Of a stretch of DNA of 64,000 nt, positions 26,063-35,248 are shown in pieces. The position numbers and the translations under genes are program-made. This DNA comes from Natrinema longum (lineage in GTDB: Archaea > Halobacteriota > Halobacteria > Halobacteriales > Natrialbaceae): contig NZ_CP071463.1 of assembly GCF_017352095.1 (NCBI RefSeq), forward strand, positions 2,914,001 to 2,978,000, read 5' to 3'. Position 1 is the stretch's first letter, and every line of letters starts with the position of its first letter. The notes under the pieces are model-generated. The model had not been told where the DNA came from. It saw only the letters and a program-made list of their open reading frames with translations, and did no database searches.

Positions 26063-26447
26063 GGTCGAAGTCGTGTGGGAGGGTCCCAGATTCTAGGGGT
26101 GAACATGGACGGCTATTACGACCCAGGCGTCGACGAACCCGACTTCCGGGCTCGATCGACCCGCCCGGTGGCGCTCCACGCCGCGTATCGACGACACGGG
26201 CGCGAGTATCGAAAACGCGGACGTGGATGCCGGCGGGCAACCCGGACGGGTCGATGGGTGTGAGCAGGAGAAGCGCTTCGTCCTCGGTTTCGACCAGCAC
26301 CTTGTGGGGTTCTCGCTGTCGAATGCAGAGCGTCCAGACGCCCGCTCGAAGCCGGTTCCTGACTTGCCAGCCGGTGTAGTACCGGCCGTTTGCCCCTTCG
26401 AAGAGCGTTCCAAACGGTCGCCCGATCACGGGACATCCGCCCGCCAT
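25989..26447 (-). CDS. Hypothetical protein, possibly truncated, overlapping the metzincin gene
   Basis: This 152-codon frame begins MAGGCPVIGRPFGTLFEG. Its first half has good haloarchaeal codon third positions and a protein-like pattern (YYTGWQVRNRLRAGVWTLCIRQ, then ETEDEALLLLTPIDPSGLPAGIHVRVFDTRARVV). The last 60 residues become Arg/Pro/Ser-rich and run 74 bases into the start of the metzincin gene in another frame, so the natural C-terminus may be lost. I recognise no family. It could also be non-coding. Confidence 0.35.
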   Translation of the reverse strand: MAGGCPVIGRPFGTLFEGANGRYYTGWQVRNRLRAGVWTLCIRQREPHKVLVETEDEALLLLTPIDPSGLPAGIHVRVFDTRARVVDTRRGAPPGGSIEPGSRVRRRLGRNSRPCSPLESGTLPHDFDRESSRVPGIGRLDSLAWDAGIRDT

Positions 26448-26580
26448 CGAGTGAGGGCCTGTCTTTTCCAACCGGGCATCGTCATTCGTACCCGACCGGT
26501 CGGCCGTCGTGACTATCCACACTGGGGTTCACATAGGCGACGTTTAAGAAAAGACGACTGTCAAGGGAGCGAACGGTTCT

Positions 26581-28587
26581 CTAATTGTGTCTGCTGTCCT
26601 CGAAGAACTCCTCGAGGATCGCCCTGAGCCCCTTTCGAAGGTGTTGGTGCATCGTCGGCGGCGAGATATCCATCGCCTCGGCGATTTCCTCGCCCGTGCT
26701 CTCCCGTGGCCAGTCGAAGAAGCCGCCGTAGTAGGCGAGCCGAAGCGTCGTGAGTTGACGGTCGGTGAGTTCGTCGAGGATTCGATTTCGCCGCTCGGCC
26801 GCCGTTCGAACCGGTCGATCGACCTCTCGTTTGGCGACGAGTTCGGTGTTCTCGTAGACGACGGTCAGTGCCTCCGCGATCTCTCGAACGTCGGCGTCCT
26901 GTGACACCTCGACCAGGCACGTCCCGACGCCGCATTCGACTGTCACGTCCCGGATCGTTGCGCCGTGATTCGCAAGCGTTCGGACGCCCGACCTCGTCAA
27001 TCGCACCTCGAGCGTACAGCGCCGTTCGCCGTCGTGAATGAGTCGACACTCCTCGATGGAGTCGTGGTCCCTGGCCGCTTCGAGGACCGTCTCGCTGCCG
27101 ATCCCGTCGATCGTCACGTACTGGAAGGTTCGTCCGTTCGCGGTCGTCCCAGCCCACTCGAGCGAGCAGGTACAGCCGTACTCCTCGGACAGGTCGAAGG
27201 AGAACGTATCGCCGCCGTCGATCCGAAACTCGAGTTCGACGACGGTGTCCGCAAAGAGCAGCTGGCGGTTCTTGACGGCCATGATGGTGAAGCCGATCGT
27301 CTCACCGAGCAGTCTGAATCCGGCTCGTTCGCGCTCGCTGAAGGCATCGGCTCGGCTCGCCAGAACGGTGAGGACGCCGTAGGTCGCGTCTTCGTGGGTG
27401 ATCGGGACGGCGATCGCGGATCTGACGTCGTCTTCGTCGGCGGCTTCCCTGAGCGGCTCGGGGAGCGTTTCGTCCTCGAGAATGCGGTTGGTCGTCCGAA
27501 TCTCGCCGGTTCGTGCTGCCTTCGTCACCGGTCGCTCGTGATCGCTCGAGCGGCCACGGACGCGCTCGAGATAGCGCTCGGCCTCCCCCGCGCCGGTTCG
27601 ATAGGACAGCCGTCCGTCGCCGGTCCGTTCGGCGATCCACGAGCCACAGTACAGCTCCGAATCGACGAGCTGCGCACAGACTTCGCTCTCGATCGCATCC
27701 CGAGCCGGTGCCTCGACTAACGTCTCGATCACCTGTCGAACGACCGCATTGATCCGGTTGAGCGTCTCGAGTTGATCCTGTCTCGATCGGAGTTGTCGTT
27801 CGCGTCGGACCCGTTCCGTGATGTCTCGAGCCAGCCAGACGACGGCCCGTCGACCCTGGACTCGCTGGCCGATCGGAACGACGCGGGCCTCGAATCGCCG
27901 GCGGCCGTCGGTTGTCTCCGTATCGTACTCGACCGACTGGACGTCGTCAGTTCTGATCGCCCGATCGACGCAGTCCTGGAGTTTCGCCGCGACCTGGTCG
28001 GGGAACGCGTCCGCGACCGTCGTTCCGGGTAGTTCGTCGGCGTCCATCGAGTACAGGTTCGCCGAGTTGGGCCGGACCTTCGCCTCGAGATAGGTGCCGT
28101 CCTCGCCGATGACGAAGGCTTCGTCGGGCAGTTCGTTGGCGAGAATTCGGCTATGTCGTCCCCTGTCGCCGTCCGATGGTGGCTCGGGTATGGACCGAAC
28201 TGTCGACACGATCCGGTCGACGGGGTTTTCCTCGCGCTCCGTCGGGACGTATTCGGTTGCATCCGCCCTGAGTGCAACGGTCGCGAGCCGTTCGCTGCCC
28301 TCGCGCGGTGCAACGATCGTCGGGATCTCCGGCCATCTGGCGTGGACGCGCTGGAGAACGGCTCGTATTTCACCCGGACAGTCGATTTCGAGGACCACAG
28401 CGCTCGGGGTCTTCGGTACGGACTCTCCGTCGGAGACCGGGTCGACGGCGTCCTCGAGACCTCCGGCTGTGGAAACCGTTCGAACGTCACGATCGATCGC
28501 GTCGTCGAGTCGCGTCCGAAGATCGCTCTCTTCCTCTCGACGGCCCGTTACGACGACGATCGGTTTCGATCGATGGACATCGGTCAT
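26581..28587 (-). CDS. PAS-GAF sensor regulator with Bat-type HTH
   Basis: The 668-residue protein carries a receiver-like domain lacking a clear phospho-Asp site (1-120), a PAS domain (about 150-260, ELPDEAFVIGEDGTYLEAK to WLARDITERVRR), a GAF domain (about 285-445, GSWIAERTGDG, SAIAVPITHEDATYGVLTV), a Bat-associated region (450-600) and a C-terminal HTH_10 (612-665, GEEIAEAMDISPPTMHQHLRKGL). It has no kinase. It is a third Bat-type regulator in this window, related in layout to the 1072-residue one. Confidence 0.9.
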   Translation of the reverse strand: MTDVHRSKPIVVVTGRREEESDLRTRLDDAIDRDVRTVSTAGGLEDAVDPVSDGESVPKTPSAVVLEIDCPGEIRAVLQRVHARWPEIPTIVAPREGSERLATVALRADATEYVPTEREENPVDRIVSTVRSIPEPPSDGDRGRHSRILANELPDEAFVIGEDGTYLEAKVRPNSANLYSMDADELPGTTVADAFPDQVAAKLQDCVDRAIRTDDVQSVEYDTETTDGRRRFEARVVPIGQRVQGRRAVVWLARDITERVRRERQLRSRQDQLETLNRINAVVRQVIETLVEAPARDAIESEVCAQLVDSELYCGSWIAERTGDGRLSYRTGAGEAERYLERVRGRSSDHERPVTKAARTGEIRTTNRILEDETLPEPLREAADEDDVRSAIAVPITHEDATYGVLTVLASRADAFSERERAGFRLLGETIGFTIMAVKNRQLLFADTVVELEFRIDGGDTFSFDLSEEYGCTCSLEWAGTTANGRTFQYVTIDGIGSETVLEAARDHDSIEECRLIHDGERRCTLEVRLTRSGVRTLANHGATIRDVTVECGVGTCLVEVSQDADVREIAEALTVVYENTELVAKREVDRPVRTAAERRNRILDELTDRQLTTLRLAYYGGFFDWPRESTGEEIAEAMDISPPTMHQHLRKGLRAILEEFFEDSRHN

Positions 28588-28736
28588 TCCTTTTTATTCC
28601 ACACAGCCATCCACGTTTTACTCACTACTCGGTACTGTTCTATCAAGGATAGTTCGGGAACAAAAGCTTGCTGGTCGGCTGCTGGTATCCCCTTCGACGC
28701 GAGATCGATTGGCACGACTAATCGGGTGCAAGCGGC

Positions 28737-28988
28737 TTACAACTCACCCTGTTCCTGTAACTCCTCGATGAGAGCGTCGACGAACGACTCGACGTCGTCG
28801 TACGGGAAGTCGCCGCCGGAGGTCTTCGCGTTAAGTTCCATCACGGTCATCGAGAACTCACCGGATTCGAACCTCGTTCCGGGGCCGTTCGGAAGTGCCG
28901 GGACGAGCTCCATCGGACCTGAGACCGGGTAGTCGGCGTCCTCGAACGCCTCGGTCAGTTGCTCTCGGAGGTGGGCTTCGTCCGTCAT
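28737..28988 (-). CDS. MTH865-like family small protein
   Basis: The 83-residue protein matches the MTH865-like pattern: LREQLTEAFEDADYPVSGPMELVPALPNGPGTRFESGEF (7-45), then FPYDDVESFVDALIEELQEQG. The family is found in methanogens and haloarchaea and has no known function. A TATA-like TTTATT lies 28-33 bases upstream on the minus strand (29016-29021), suggesting a leaderless start. It is divergent from the ribbon-helix-helix gene. Confidence 0.9.
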   Translation of the reverse strand: MTDEAHLREQLTEAFEDADYPVSGPMELVPALPNGPGTRFESGEFSMTVMELNAKTSGGDFPYDDVESFVDALIEELQEQGEL

Positions 28989-29119
28989 TACGTGCCGTCG
29001 TTCTCGGCCCGAAACAATAAATCCGAAGGGCAACTGCTCCCGTCCGTCATCCGCCGCCGGTTCCGCTCTCGTGGGGAGACACGAACGGCGGCCGGTCGAT
29101 TCCCTCGAACAGTAGAAAC

Positions 29120-29127
29120 AATAATTA
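29120..29127 (+). promoter_or_regulatory. TATA-like box of the ribbon-helix-helix gene
   Basis: AATAATTA lies 25-32 bases before the ATG at 29152, in the expected position for leaderless transcription. Confidence 0.6.
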
Positions 29128-29151
29128 GTCAGTAGTGAACAGTATCGGTAC

Positions 29152-29541
29152 ATGGCGAAAGATACCGTCAGGTATCCCGACGACGTGGTCGAGGAGATCG
29201 ACGCGCTCGTCGAAGACGGTATGTTCGAGAGTAAATCCGAGTTCTATCGGTTCTCCGCGGAGTACGTGTTGACCTTGATCGACGACGAGCACGAGGTCAA
29301 GACGTTCAACTTCGACGAGATCAGGTCCGAACTCGATATCAGCGACCGCGACCACGCCGAAGCGCTCGGGGCCGACGGTGGAACCTTCTTCCTCGATGCC
29401 GTGATAAACGTCCGCAAACACGGGCTGCGCGGCAACTACGAGGCTGCCGAACGGTTCATCGACACCCACTACGAGGAGACCGACCAGGAGTGTATCATCC
29501 TCGAGGAGTTGCTCGGTACCTACCGCGACGGGTCAGCGTGA
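29152..29541 (+). CDS. Ribbon-helix-helix (CopG-like) DNA-binding protein
   Basis: The 129-residue protein begins with a ribbon-helix-helix domain (5-48: TVRYPDDVVEEIDALVEDGMFESKSEFYRFSAEYVLT), followed by a conserved haloarchaeal C-terminal region (55-125). It probably acts as a dimeric transcription regulator. A relation to the CdrL-type long RHH proteins of haloarchaea is possible from the architecture, but no ftsZ gene is nearby. Confidence 0.85.
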   Translation: MAKDTVRYPDDVVEEIDALVEDGMFESKSEFYRFSAEYVLTLIDDEHEVKTFNFDEIRSELDISDRDHAEALGADGGTFFLDAVINVRKHGLRGNYEAAERFIDTHYEETDQECIILEELLGTYRDGSA

Positions 29542-29582
29542 TCGACCGGATGACGATCGGCCCAACCGTTTCTCCTGCGATC

Positions 29583-31172
29583 TCACTCGCCGAAGGGGTC
29601 GCCAAGCGCCGCTAGATCGACGTTTTCGCGGACGAGTCGCGCTGCCCGATCGTACGGCGTCCGGTCGGCCGCCGCCTCGGTCAACGACGACCCACCAGTG
29701 GCGACTGGCGTCGGCCGGTCGACACCTGCCGTCGCCGCGACGGCATCGAGAAACGCCGTTCGAACCGATTCGTTGTCGAACAGGCCGTGGAGGTAGGTTC
29801 CCAGTACCCGTCCGCGGGCCGCACTCGAGTCACCCAGCGGCCGCGTCACGTCCTCGAGCGCCCGCGTCCGGCCGGCGTGGATCTCGTAGCCCGACGCCGG
29901 GCCGTCGGCCCCCTCGAGGAGCGGTGATGCGCTCCCGTCGACCGGAACCGCCGTTTGCTCGAGGCGCTTGTCACCCTCGAAACGGGTCTCGACCGGGAGC
30001 AGACCCAGCCCTGTGACGACGTCGTCGCCCCCTGTCCCCTCGAGCGCGGCGTTGGTAATCCGCTCGCCGAGCATCTGATACCCACCGCAGACGCCGACGA
30101 TCGGCCCGTCGAAGGCTGTGAGGGCCTCGGCGAAGCCGGCTTCCTGGAGCGCCAGCAGATCGTCGACCGTGTTCTTGGTCCCCGGAAGGACGACCGCGTC
30201 GGCGTCGACGCCCGCGAGGGGGCCAGCGGAACTGCCGTCGACTGGCACGTACACCACCGAGACGCCCGACTCGTCGGCCAGGGCCTCGAGATCCGTCGCG
30301 TTCGAGATCCGTGGAAGCCGCGGCACGGCGATCCGAATCCGGCGGCCGGCTGCAACGCCGTCGTCGTCGCCGACGACGCCTCGCTCCTCGCTTCCGGGCA
30401 GCCCGACGCTGTCCTCCTCGGGAAGGCCGGGGTCGTCGTACGGGAGGACGCCCAGGATCGGCACCCCCGTCCGCGATTCGATCTCCTCGATGCCGGGCTC
30501 GAGCAGGGACCGGTCGCCGCGAAACTTCGTGATGAGCGCGCCGACGATCCGATCGCGGAGCGCATCGGGGACGAGTTCGATCGTGCCGTAGAGACTGGCG
30601 AAGGCCCCACCGCGTTCGATGTCGACCAACAGGAGAACGTCGGCGTCCGCGAACCGCGCGGTTTCGACGTTTGCAAGGTCACGATCGTGCAGGTTGATCT
30701 CGCCGATGCTCCCCGCCCCCTCGGCGACGATCACGTCGTTGTCGGCGGCCAGCCTGCGATACGATGCTTCGGCGGCCTCGCACGCCCGTTCCCAGTACTC
30801 CTCGTAGTAGGTCCCGGCGGGCACGTGATCGTGGGCTGTCCCCTGCAACACGAGTTGGCTCTCCCCGTCGCCGCGAGGTTTGAGCAAGACCGGATTGCAG
30901 TCCGTGGTGGGGGTGGTTCGAGCCGCTCGAGCCTGGACGAACTGGGAGACGCCGATTTCGCCCCACCGGTCGGCGGTGCTGTCGTTGGAATCGCTGCCGT
31001 CCTGGTCGGCCACGTCCGGCCGCACGACGACGCGAGCGTTGTTGCTCATGTTCTGGCCCTTGAACGGCGCGACGTCGATCCCCCGATCGGCGAGCAGCCG
31101 ACAGAGGCCGGCGGCGACCGTCGACTTGCCGACGTGACTCGCGGTTCCGGCGACGAGAAGGGTTCTGGTCAT
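29583..31172 (-). CDS. cobQ: Cobyric acid synthase
   Basis: The 529-residue protein has an N-terminal dethiobiotin-synthetase-like ATPase domain ([28 protein letters not shown]-loop at 8-16; [11 protein letters not shown] at 36-46). A C-terminal type-3 glutamine amidotransferase follows, with nucleophile Cys in [11 protein letters not shown] and catalytic His in [10 protein letters not shown]. It amidates adenosylcobyrinic acid a,c-diamide at four positions, in cobalamin synthesis or salvage. An acidic insert near residue 265 is a haloarchaeal feature. No other cob genes are in the window. Confidence 0.96.
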   Translation of the reverse strand: MTRTLLVAGTASHVGKSTVAAGLCRLLADRGIDVAPFKGQNMSNNARVVVRPDVADQDGSDSNDSTADRWGEIGVSQFVQARAARTTPTTDCNPVLLKPRGDGESQLVLQGTAHDHVPAGTYYEEYWERACEAAEASYRRLAADNDVIVAEGAGSIGEINLHDRDLANVETARFADADVLLLVDIERGGAFASLYGTIELVPDALRDRIVGALITKFRGDRSLLEPGIEEIESRTGVPILGVLPYDDPGLPEEDSVGLPGSEERGVVGDDDGVAAGRRIRIAVPRLPRISNATDLEALADESGVSVVYVPVDGSSAGPLAGVDADAVVLPGTKNTVDDLLALQEAGFAEALTAFDGPIVGVCGGYQMLGERITNAALEGTGGDDVVTGLGLLPVETRFEGDKRLEQTAVPVDGSASPLLEGADGPASGYEIHAGRTRALEDVTRPLGDSSAARGRVLGTYLHGLFDNESVRTAFLDAVAATAGVDRPTPVATGGSSLTEAAADRTPYDRAARLVRENVDLAALGDPFGE

Positions 31173-31364
31173 CCGCGTTGGGCGGTAGTCGTGGGGCCGG
31201 ACGTATCGTCCTATCGGTTCCGGTCGTACGCGGGTTTCGGCGGAACTCGAGGCCGTTCGAGTCCGTCCGAACGAATGGAAAGGACCGACGAAATCGAGCG
31301 GTACGAGACCGCACCACGACCCGACCGAGAGAGTCGTGCCGGGATCGCAGCCCTTCCAGACCGG

Positions 31365-32849
31365 TTATTTTGCCCGATATCGAGCGTCCCAACGCGGCCC
31401 GGCCCGACTCGAGAGGACGAGCCCCACGATACCGAGTCCGATCCCCGCGAGCCCGAGGCCGACGGCGAGTTCGAGCGACGGCGGGACGACGACGAATCCG
31501 GCGACCAGCGTCGGCACGAGCGCGACGGCGACGCCGACGGTAAACGTCGTAAAGCGGACGGCGTCGAAGAGGAACTCGTTGGGATCGAAGCCGGCGATGT
31601 AGACGGTCAGGCCGTAGTAGTAGAGCGCGTAGCCCGCCAGCAGAACGGCTCCGACGGCGGCGTCGACGAGCGTCGCGTCGAACCAACGGACGGCCGCGAG
31701 ATATGGTAGGGCAACCGTCGGTGCGCCGACCAGGACGAACGCGATCCGTTTGGCCCGGAAGACGTCCTCGACCGAGACAGGGTAGACGAGGTAGGCCTCG
31801 AGCGAATCGAACTGGGTCAGCCAGTTGTACGTCGTAAACGCCGAGAGGCCAAGCACGCCGCCGAAGAAGATCCCCGGTGCGGGTTCGATACCGGTGATCG
31901 AGTCGACGACGCCGACGAGCGCGGCCACGAGCGCGAGCAGGATGCTCGCGGAAACGAAGGGCTTCCAGACGCCTCCCGAGGAGCGCGCGAGATCGAGCAG
32001 CGACTTCGTGACCAGCGGCGCGTCGTCGATCGGAAGGGCGGAGCTGAGCCGAGCGAAGCGATCGGTCGCGGTCCGCGAGGGACGGCCGTACGTCGGATCG
32101 TAGATCGCGAGCGATCCCGTCGCCACGAGGAGGGTCGCGACGGCCAGTCCGCCAGCGGGGAGCACCGACCCGCCGATCGGCACGAGCACGCTTCGAAGCG
32201 CCCCGAGTCCGCCGGTCGTCCAGCCGCCGACGACGGCGAGTCCGAGCACCAGGCCGATCGCCCACGACGGCACGCCGCGAGTTCGAACGGCGATCACCGC
32301 GACGGTCACTGCCATCCCGGCCGCGAAGACGAGACAGAGGGAGAGCCAGAACAGGAGGATCGAAAGCGGCGTCGTCGCCGACACCCCGTCGACGGCGACG
32401 CTGCCCAGTGCCATCGGCAACACGAACGCGACGCCGTAGAACAGCCCGTCCTTCAGGAGGAACACCCCCAGTAATCGCCGCCGCGAGAGCGGAAGCGTCG
32501 TCGACGACGAGAGCAACAGCGACAGCTCTCCGAAGACGTTCTCGAGCATGTCCGAGCCCGCAAAGCCCGCGGTCCCGCTGTAGAGTCCGAACCCGACGGC
32601 GAGAACGTGGAGCCCGCCGACGACCGTCGCCGGCGCGGTACCGGTCTCGACGAGCGCGACCGTCGCGCTGACCGTGAGCAGTGCGATCACGAACGGGAAC
32701 AGGGCGAAGCGCCAGCCGCCGAACAGCTGGGTGTGCAGTCGCCACTCCTCGCGGAAGAGGACGGCGAGCAACTGCGCGGTCGAGAGTCCCGATCCGGATC
32801 GGCTCGACTCCGTCGTGCTCGTCCGGTCAGTCGTATCGATCCCGCTCAT
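31365..32849 (-). CDS. ABC-2-type transporter permease
   Basis: The 494-residue membrane protein has about twelve hydrophobic helices, starting near residue 45 (FALFPFVIALLTVSATVALV). Its start overlaps the stop of the ATP-binding gene upstream by four bases, so both form one exporter operon. N-terminal residues 1-35 are hydrophilic. The transported substrate cannot be inferred. Confidence 0.88.
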   Translation of the reverse strand: MSGIDTTDRTSTTESSRSGSGLSTAQLLAVLFREEWRLHTQLFGGWRFALFPFVIALLTVSATVALVETGTAPATVVGGLHVLAVGFGLYSGTAGFAGSDMLENVFGELSLLLSSSTTLPLSRRRLLGVFLLKDGLFYGVAFVLPMALGSVAVDGVSATTPLSILLFWLSLCLVFAAGMAVTVAVIAVRTRGVPSWAIGLVLGLAVVGGWTTGGLGALRSVLVPIGGSVLPAGGLAVATLLVATGSLAIYDPTYGRPSRTATDRFARLSSALPIDDAPLVTKSLLDLARSSGGVWKPFVSASILLALVAALVGVVDSITGIEPAPGIFFGGVLGLSAFTTYNWLTQFDSLEAYLVYPVSVEDVFRAKRIAFVLVGAPTVALPYLAAVRWFDATLVDAAVGAVLLAGYALYYYGLTVYIAGFDPNEFLFDAVRFTTFTVGVAVALVPTLVAGFVVVPPSLELAVGLGLAGIGLGIVGLVLSSRAGPRWDARYRAK

Positions 32850-33598
32850 CGGTCGATCCGCTCGAGCGTCGGGGTATCTCGTACGTCTTCACCGTCGACG
32901 CGCTCGAGGAACACCTCGAGTAGCGATTCGTCGCTGCCGTCTTCTACGGACCGCTCCGTGACGAGTTGGCCGTCGGCGACGATGCCGACGCGGGTGCAGA
33001 TCTCCTCGGCGACGTCGATGTTGTGCGTCGAGACGAAGACGGCGTTGTCGCCGGCCGCATAGGAGACGAGAAAGCGCTTGACTTGCTCCTGGACGAGCGG
33101 GTCGAGGTTCGCCAGCGGCTCGTCGATGAAGACCACGTCGGGTTCGTGGAGAAACGCCTGCGAGATCATGACCTTCTGTTGTTGCCCCCGAGAGAGATCG
33201 GTATGGAGCGTATCGAGCTTGCTCTCGAAGCCGAGCCGTTCGGCCCAGACAGCGGTTCGGTCGGCGACCCGGTCGGGCTCGAGATCGCGCACCTGGCCGA
33301 CGAACTCGAGGTACTCACGCGGCGTGAGAAAGCTCGGCGGCGATCCCTGTTCCGGCAGGATGCCGACCTGCCGACGCGTCTCGAGTGGCTCCGTGACCGG
33401 GTCCGTCTCGAGAACGCGTACCGAACCCGAATCCGGCCGTATCTGGCCGGTCAGTATTCGAATCGTCGTGGTCTTCCCGGCACCGTTTGGGCCCAGAAAG
33501 CCGTACAACTCCCCCCGTTCGACGGTGACGTTCATCCCGGCCACTGCCTCGACGGCTCCGTATGACTTCCGCAGTCCGTCTACGCGAATTGCACCCAT
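32846..33598 (-). CDS. ABC transporter ATP-binding protein
   Basis: The 250-residue ATPase begins MGAIRVDGLRKSYG. It has Walker A GPNGAGKTT (about 35-43), the signature LSRGQQQKV (an LSGGQ variant with Arg) and Walker B VVFIDEPLANLD, where the last Asp forms the D-loop. The ATG at 33598 is chosen from family alignment. It powers the adjacent permease; this is the pattern of ABC-2 exporters. Confidence 0.94.
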   Translation of the reverse strand: MGAIRVDGLRKSYGAVEAVAGMNVTVERGELYGFLGPNGAGKTTTIRILTGQIRPDSGSVRVLETDPVTEPLETRRQVGILPEQGSPPSFLTPREYLEFVGQVRDLEPDRVADRTAVWAERLGFESKLDTLHTDLSRGQQQKVMISQAFLHEPDVVFIDEPLANLDPLVQEQVKRFLVSYAAGDNAVFVSTHNIDVAEEICTRVGIVADGQLVTERSVEDGSDESLLEVFLERVDGEDVRDTPTLERIDR

Positions 33599-33679
33599 CG
33601 AACGGGACTGTTCACGAGAATTGATAATAACACTACTGGTAGTATACTGGGACGATAGACGAAACGCCCGCAAACGCCG

Positions 33680-34153
33680 TCAGTGTGCGATGTCCGCCGG
33701 CTGGAGATCCGCGAGGACCTCGTCGGCGTGGCCGTCAGGAGAGACGCCTTCGTAAACTGCCTCGATCCGCCCGTCCGGACCGACGACGTAGGTGTTCCGG
33801 AAGACGCCATCGAACGTCTTCCCGAACATTCGCTTCTCACCGTAGGAGTCGTAGAGCGTCGCGACTTCGCCGAACTCGTCGGACAGGAGATCGAACTCGA
33901 GGGCGTAATCGGCCGCGAAGTCGGCGATATCGTCGACGGGATCGTCACTGATGCCGACGACTGCGACGTCGAGGTCGTCGAGGCGCGGGAGCGCGTCGTT
34001 GAACCCGCAGGCCTCGGTCGTACAGCCCTCCGTGTTAGCACGGGGATAGAAGTACACGACGAGTCGCTGCCCCTCGAAATCGGAGCGGGTGACGGTCTCG
34101 CCGTGTTGATTTGTCAGTTCGAACTCGGGTGCCTCGTCGCCGACATCGAGCAT
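33680..34153 (-). CDS. bcp: Peroxiredoxin, Bcp/PrxQ type
   Basis: The 157-residue thiol peroxidase starts MLDVGDEAPEFELTNQ and has the PrxQ motif TEGCTTEACGF with peroxidatic Cys44 and resolving Cys49 (CX4C). It reduces hydrogen peroxide and organic peroxides in the cytoplasm. It stands alone between the ABC operon and GINS. Confidence 0.95.
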   Translation of the reverse strand: MLDVGDEAPEFELTNQHGETVTRSDFEGQRLVVYFYPRANTEGCTTEACGFNDALPRLDDLDVAVVGISDDPVDDIADFAADYALEFDLLSDEFGEVATLYDSYGEKRMFGKTFDGVFRNTYVVGPDGRIEAVYEGVSPDGHADEVLADLQPADIAH

Positions 34154-34237
34154 GCATGCGAGTTAGCGAGGGGTAATGTATGCGTTACGATTTCACACGA
34201 CACCCGACTGCGATCCGGCCGGGGAGGGACCTGGCGC

Positions 34238-35248
34238 TCACTCGAGTCGTTCGGCGGCCTCTCGATCGACGAGGGGAGCGGCGTTCTGTTCGGGCAGTGT
34301 GACGACATCGTCGGTCGTCAGGGTGTATTCCCGGTCGTCGACGCCGAGAATCGCGCCGATATCGCTGGTGATGCGGACCGTCGTCCGGTCGACGGCAGCG
34401 TCGGTGGGACTCGAGTCGGCGGTGTCGTCGGTGGGGCTCGAGCCGGCCGTCCCGCTGGGAGCTGCCTCCGGATCCGACGGCGGCGGTGTCTCGTCGGGAT
34501 CTGCAGGTCGGTCGTCCCGTGCGTGCTCCGACGGCCGTTCGGCCTGTCCGGTCGGCTCCCCGGCGGCGTCGGTCCGATCGCCGCCGCTCGCGTCCGCCTG
34601 ATCGATCGAACGGCCGGTCCCGCCCATGACGTCCGCGGGGGAGACGCCGCTTGCCTCGTCCGCTTTCGGTCCGTCGGCGGCTGCAGCGCCGACGTCCGTC
34701 GGTGGTTCCTCGGGGGGAGCCGGCGGGACGTCGTCCGCGGTCGCGTCGCGTGGCGACTGCGTCTCGGATCGCGACTCGCCATCGTGGGGGGGAGCTGCCC
34801 CAGCGGGATCGGAGCCGCTCGCGGAGTCGGTGGCCGCGTCGGGGGCGACGGCCGGCTCCTCGGTGCCCTCGAGGACGTCCAGCACGCGGCTCTTGTTCGC
34901 GCCGATGCGGTCGACGAGGTCGTCGAAGAGAGCCGCTTCTTCGGCGGTCAATCCCTCGTCGTCGGCCGCCATTCCGGCCGCGGCGAGGCTGGCCTGCTTG
35001 ACGAGTTTCCCCATCCGGCGCTCGTAGATCGCTTCGACGACGTCCTTGGCGGTCTCGATCTCGTCGGTGAGTCGACCGACTTCGGGCGAGGAGAAAGGGT
35101 CCTCGGCCCGCTCGGCGACGCGATCGCGTTCGTCCTCGAGGTCGGCGATGTACTCGCCGACCTCCTGGTAGAAGGAAGGGCGCAGGTTCTGGAGGCTGTC
35201 CTTCTGGCGCTCCTTGCTCTGGACCGAACGCAGTTCGTCTAGATTCAT
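34238..35248 (-). CDS. GINS complex subunit (Gins51-type)
   Basis: The 336-residue protein has an N-terminal GINS A-domain (1-130; LDELRSVQSKERQKDSLQNLRPSFYQEVGEYIADLEDERDR). A small B-domain lies at the C-terminus (about 285-330; VRITSDIGAILGVDDREYTLTTDDVVTLPEQNAAPLV). Between them lies a ~150-residue Asp/Pro/Ser/Thr low-complexity linker. GINS bridges MCM and the GAN/Cdc45-like nuclease at the fork. The ATG overlaps the priS stop by four bases, the conserved haloarchaeal pair. Confidence 0.93.
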   Translation of the reverse strand: MNLDELRSVQSKERQKDSLQNLRPSFYQEVGEYIADLEDERDRVAERAEDPFSSPEVGRLTDEIETAKDVVEAIYERRMGKLVKQASLAAAGMAADDEGLTAEEAALFDDLVDRIGANKSRVLDVLEGTEEPAVAPDAATDSASGSDPAGAAPPHDGESRSETQSPRDATADDVPPAPPEEPPTDVGAAAADGPKADEASGVSPADVMGGTGRSIDQADASGGDRTDAAGEPTGQAERPSEHARDDRPADPDETPPPSDPEAAPSGTAGSSPTDDTADSSPTDAAVDRTTVRITSDIGAILGVDDREYTLTTDDVVTLPEQNAAPLVDREAAERLE

